Shown here piece after piece: positions 62,913 through 64,000 of a DNA stretch of 64,000 nt (its first letter is position 1; each line of letters begins with the position of its first letter). Source of the DNA: Pelodictyon luteolum (GTDB lineage Bacteria > Bacteroidota > Chlorobiia > Chlorobiales > Chlorobiaceae); assembly GCF_001622165.1 (NCBI RefSeq), contig NZ_LVWG01000032.1:1-64000 (forward strand). The letters run 5' to 3'. The position numbers were made by a program, and so were the translations under genes. The notes under the pieces are model-generated. The model was not told the DNA's origin. It did no database searches and saw only the letters and a list, made by a program, of their open reading frames with translations.

Positions 62913-64000
62913 CTAGTCGATGCCGCTGTTTTTGAGCACCTCAGAAAACTTTACCCGGCTCTCCTCTTCGAACTCATCTTTCGATATCCTCGGCAACAGC
63001 AGGCTTGCCAGACCGAAAGCAAGGATTTCAAGACCGAAAATCGCACTGTAGGCCATCATGTAGCTTCCACTGAAGGCGTGCACCACATCACGGATGACGC
63101 CCGCGCCGAAATGACCGAGGAACATTGCAAGGCTCTGTGCCGTCCCCCAGAGACCGATGTAGACACCGCTGCGTCCCGCCGTCATGGTCATCATCATGGT
63201 GATGTTCGACACGCTTGACGCCCCGAGGCCGATACCGGTGACCACCAGGCCGATGCGGAGCAGTGACTCATCACGGGCAAAGCCGGAGAAGATGATGATG
63301 GAAAAACCCGCCATACAGAACAAGTTGCCGAGGAGGGCCCCGTTCTTATTGCCGATGCGGTTCAGGAGGAAGCCCGTGATGAGCATGAATACCAGCTGCA
63401 TGCCGCCCATGGTGGGACGGAACAGTTTGGTTGTCACTCCGACCGGCATACCGAAAACATCGGCGCCAAAAGGCTCCATGACGATCTCGTTGGAAAAGAG
63501 AGCAAAGATGGAAAGGAAGATATAGAACGCGAAAAACATCGTTTTCGGCGACTGCGAGAGAAGGCGGATCGACTGCACAAAGCCGAGCGATTCCTCCGCA
63601 TGGCCTTTCTTCCCGACGGCGTTTCGCTCCTCTACACCCACAAAGGCAATAAGCCCGAGGACCAGTGCGACAAGGCCGCCGGCAATGCCCACGTTGATAA
63701 GCCGTTCGGGCGTATAGACATCAAGATAGGTGCCGACGACACGGGCAGAAATGATCGTGGTGAGCACCATGAGGGTCCAGCTCGAAGAGGTGACCTTGCC
63801 GATGTGCTTTTCACCTACATAATCAGCGATGAGTGCATAATAGGCGGTGGTTGCAACCTGAAGGCCGAAACCGAAGAGAAGGAACACCACCATAAGCTGC
63901 CAGAGACCGATGTCAAACAGGACAGCCGGAAAGAGGGTGGCAAAATCCGTTCCGCGGACCTGCACGTGATATGCTGCAACGGGTGCATACATAAAGGCCA
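62913..64000 (-). CDS. PucC/BCD-family major facilitator protein, 5' end beyond the window
   Basis: A 12-helix-type transporter of the bacteriochlorophyll-delivery (PucC/LhaA) group, cut by the right edge; the frame is still open at 64000. Visible segments include FLLFGFGLQVATTAYYALIADYV, GMQLVFMLITGFLLNRIG, GASSVSNITMMMTMTAG and YIGLWGTAQSLAMFLGHF, typical of the family. Such proteins help insert pigments or antenna complexes. About 360 residues are present. The family call is reasonable but the exact role in a chlorosome organism is unknown. Confidence 0.8.
   Translation of the reverse strand, partial: AFMYAPVAAYHVQVRGTDFATLFPAVLFDIGLWQLMVVFLLFGFGLQVATTAYYALIADYVGEKHIGKVTSSSWTLMVLTTIISARVVGTYLDVYTPERLINVGIAGGLVALVLGLIAFVGVEERNAVGKKGHAEESLGFVQSIRLLSQSPKTMFFAFYIFLSIFALFSNEIVMEPFGADVFGMPVGVTTKLFRPTMGGMQLVFMLITGFLLNRIGNKNGALLGNLFCMAGFSIIIFSGFARDESLLRIGLVVTGIGLGASSVSNITMMMTMTAGRSGVYIGLWGTAQSLAMFLGHFGAGVIRDVVHAFSGSYMMAYSAIFGLEILAFGLASLLLPRISKDEFEEESRVKFSEVLKNSGID

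Overview
The window is from a green sulfur bacterium (Chlorobiaceae). The lineage is shown by a chlorosome envelope protein, the bchF-bchC-bchX bacteriochlorophyll genes, a plant/cyanobacterial-type carotene desaturase, a PucC/BCD-family transporter fragment, type III glutamine synthetase and a BshB1-type deacetylase. The gene content and the cytochrome cluster near the right end would fit Chlorobium (Pelodictyon) luteolum or a close relative, but that species call is recollection and not tested here.

Layout. 1-5.5 kb: a tightly overlapping exosortase operon (two DUF4114/PEP-CTERM substrates, a TPR protein, an exosortase, a small membrane protein, an EpsI-like protein). 5.6-10.1 kb: two histidine kinases, an orphan CheD and a single-domain response regulator. 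10.2-12.1 kb: a mobile remnant, in which an ORF-poor group II intron (minus strand) sits in the 3' end of a serine resolvase gene whose downstream exon is missing. 12.1-25.8 kb: mostly housekeeping genes (sugar epimerase, an ATP-grasp/alpha-E/transglutaminase triad, tgt, rimO, aroK-aroB, coaX). 25.9-31.4 kb: glnN with an Lrp-type regulator, a carotene desaturase and a repeat-bearing chlorosome protein. 31.6-38.8 kb: an orphan sigma-54 activator, dut, bshB1, an ABC substrate-binding lipoprotein and bchF-bchC-bchX. 38.9-46.3 kb: typA, hemX-hemA-hemC-hemD and hisN. 46.5-53.9 kb: a four-gene sodium-pumping decarboxylase operon, hemB, aroC, cysE and queD.

54-59.2 kb holds the most interesting block, all on the minus strand: a small c5-type cytochrome, a fused cytochrome-porin resembling the outer-membrane iron oxidase Cyc2, a b-type membrane cytochrome, a 14-heme c-type cytochrome built from 46-residue repeats, and a cation-diffusion exporter. 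Together they look like a route for electrons from an extracellular donor (Fe(II) is the obvious candidate) across the outer membrane and periplasm to the inner membrane. The Cyc2-c5 pair is known in iron-oxidising green sulfur bacteria; its adjacency to the cytochrome b/14-heme pair is what deserves testing. The window ends with a DUF4282 protein, cstA, a tiny charged lipoprotein, a radical SAM protein and the edge-truncated PucC-family gene.

No tRNA, rRNA or CRISPR array was recognised by eye. Several operon-leading genes are preceded by a TATATT or TATATTTG element reminiscent of the Bacteroidetes promoter consensus; these are listed as low-confidence promoters.
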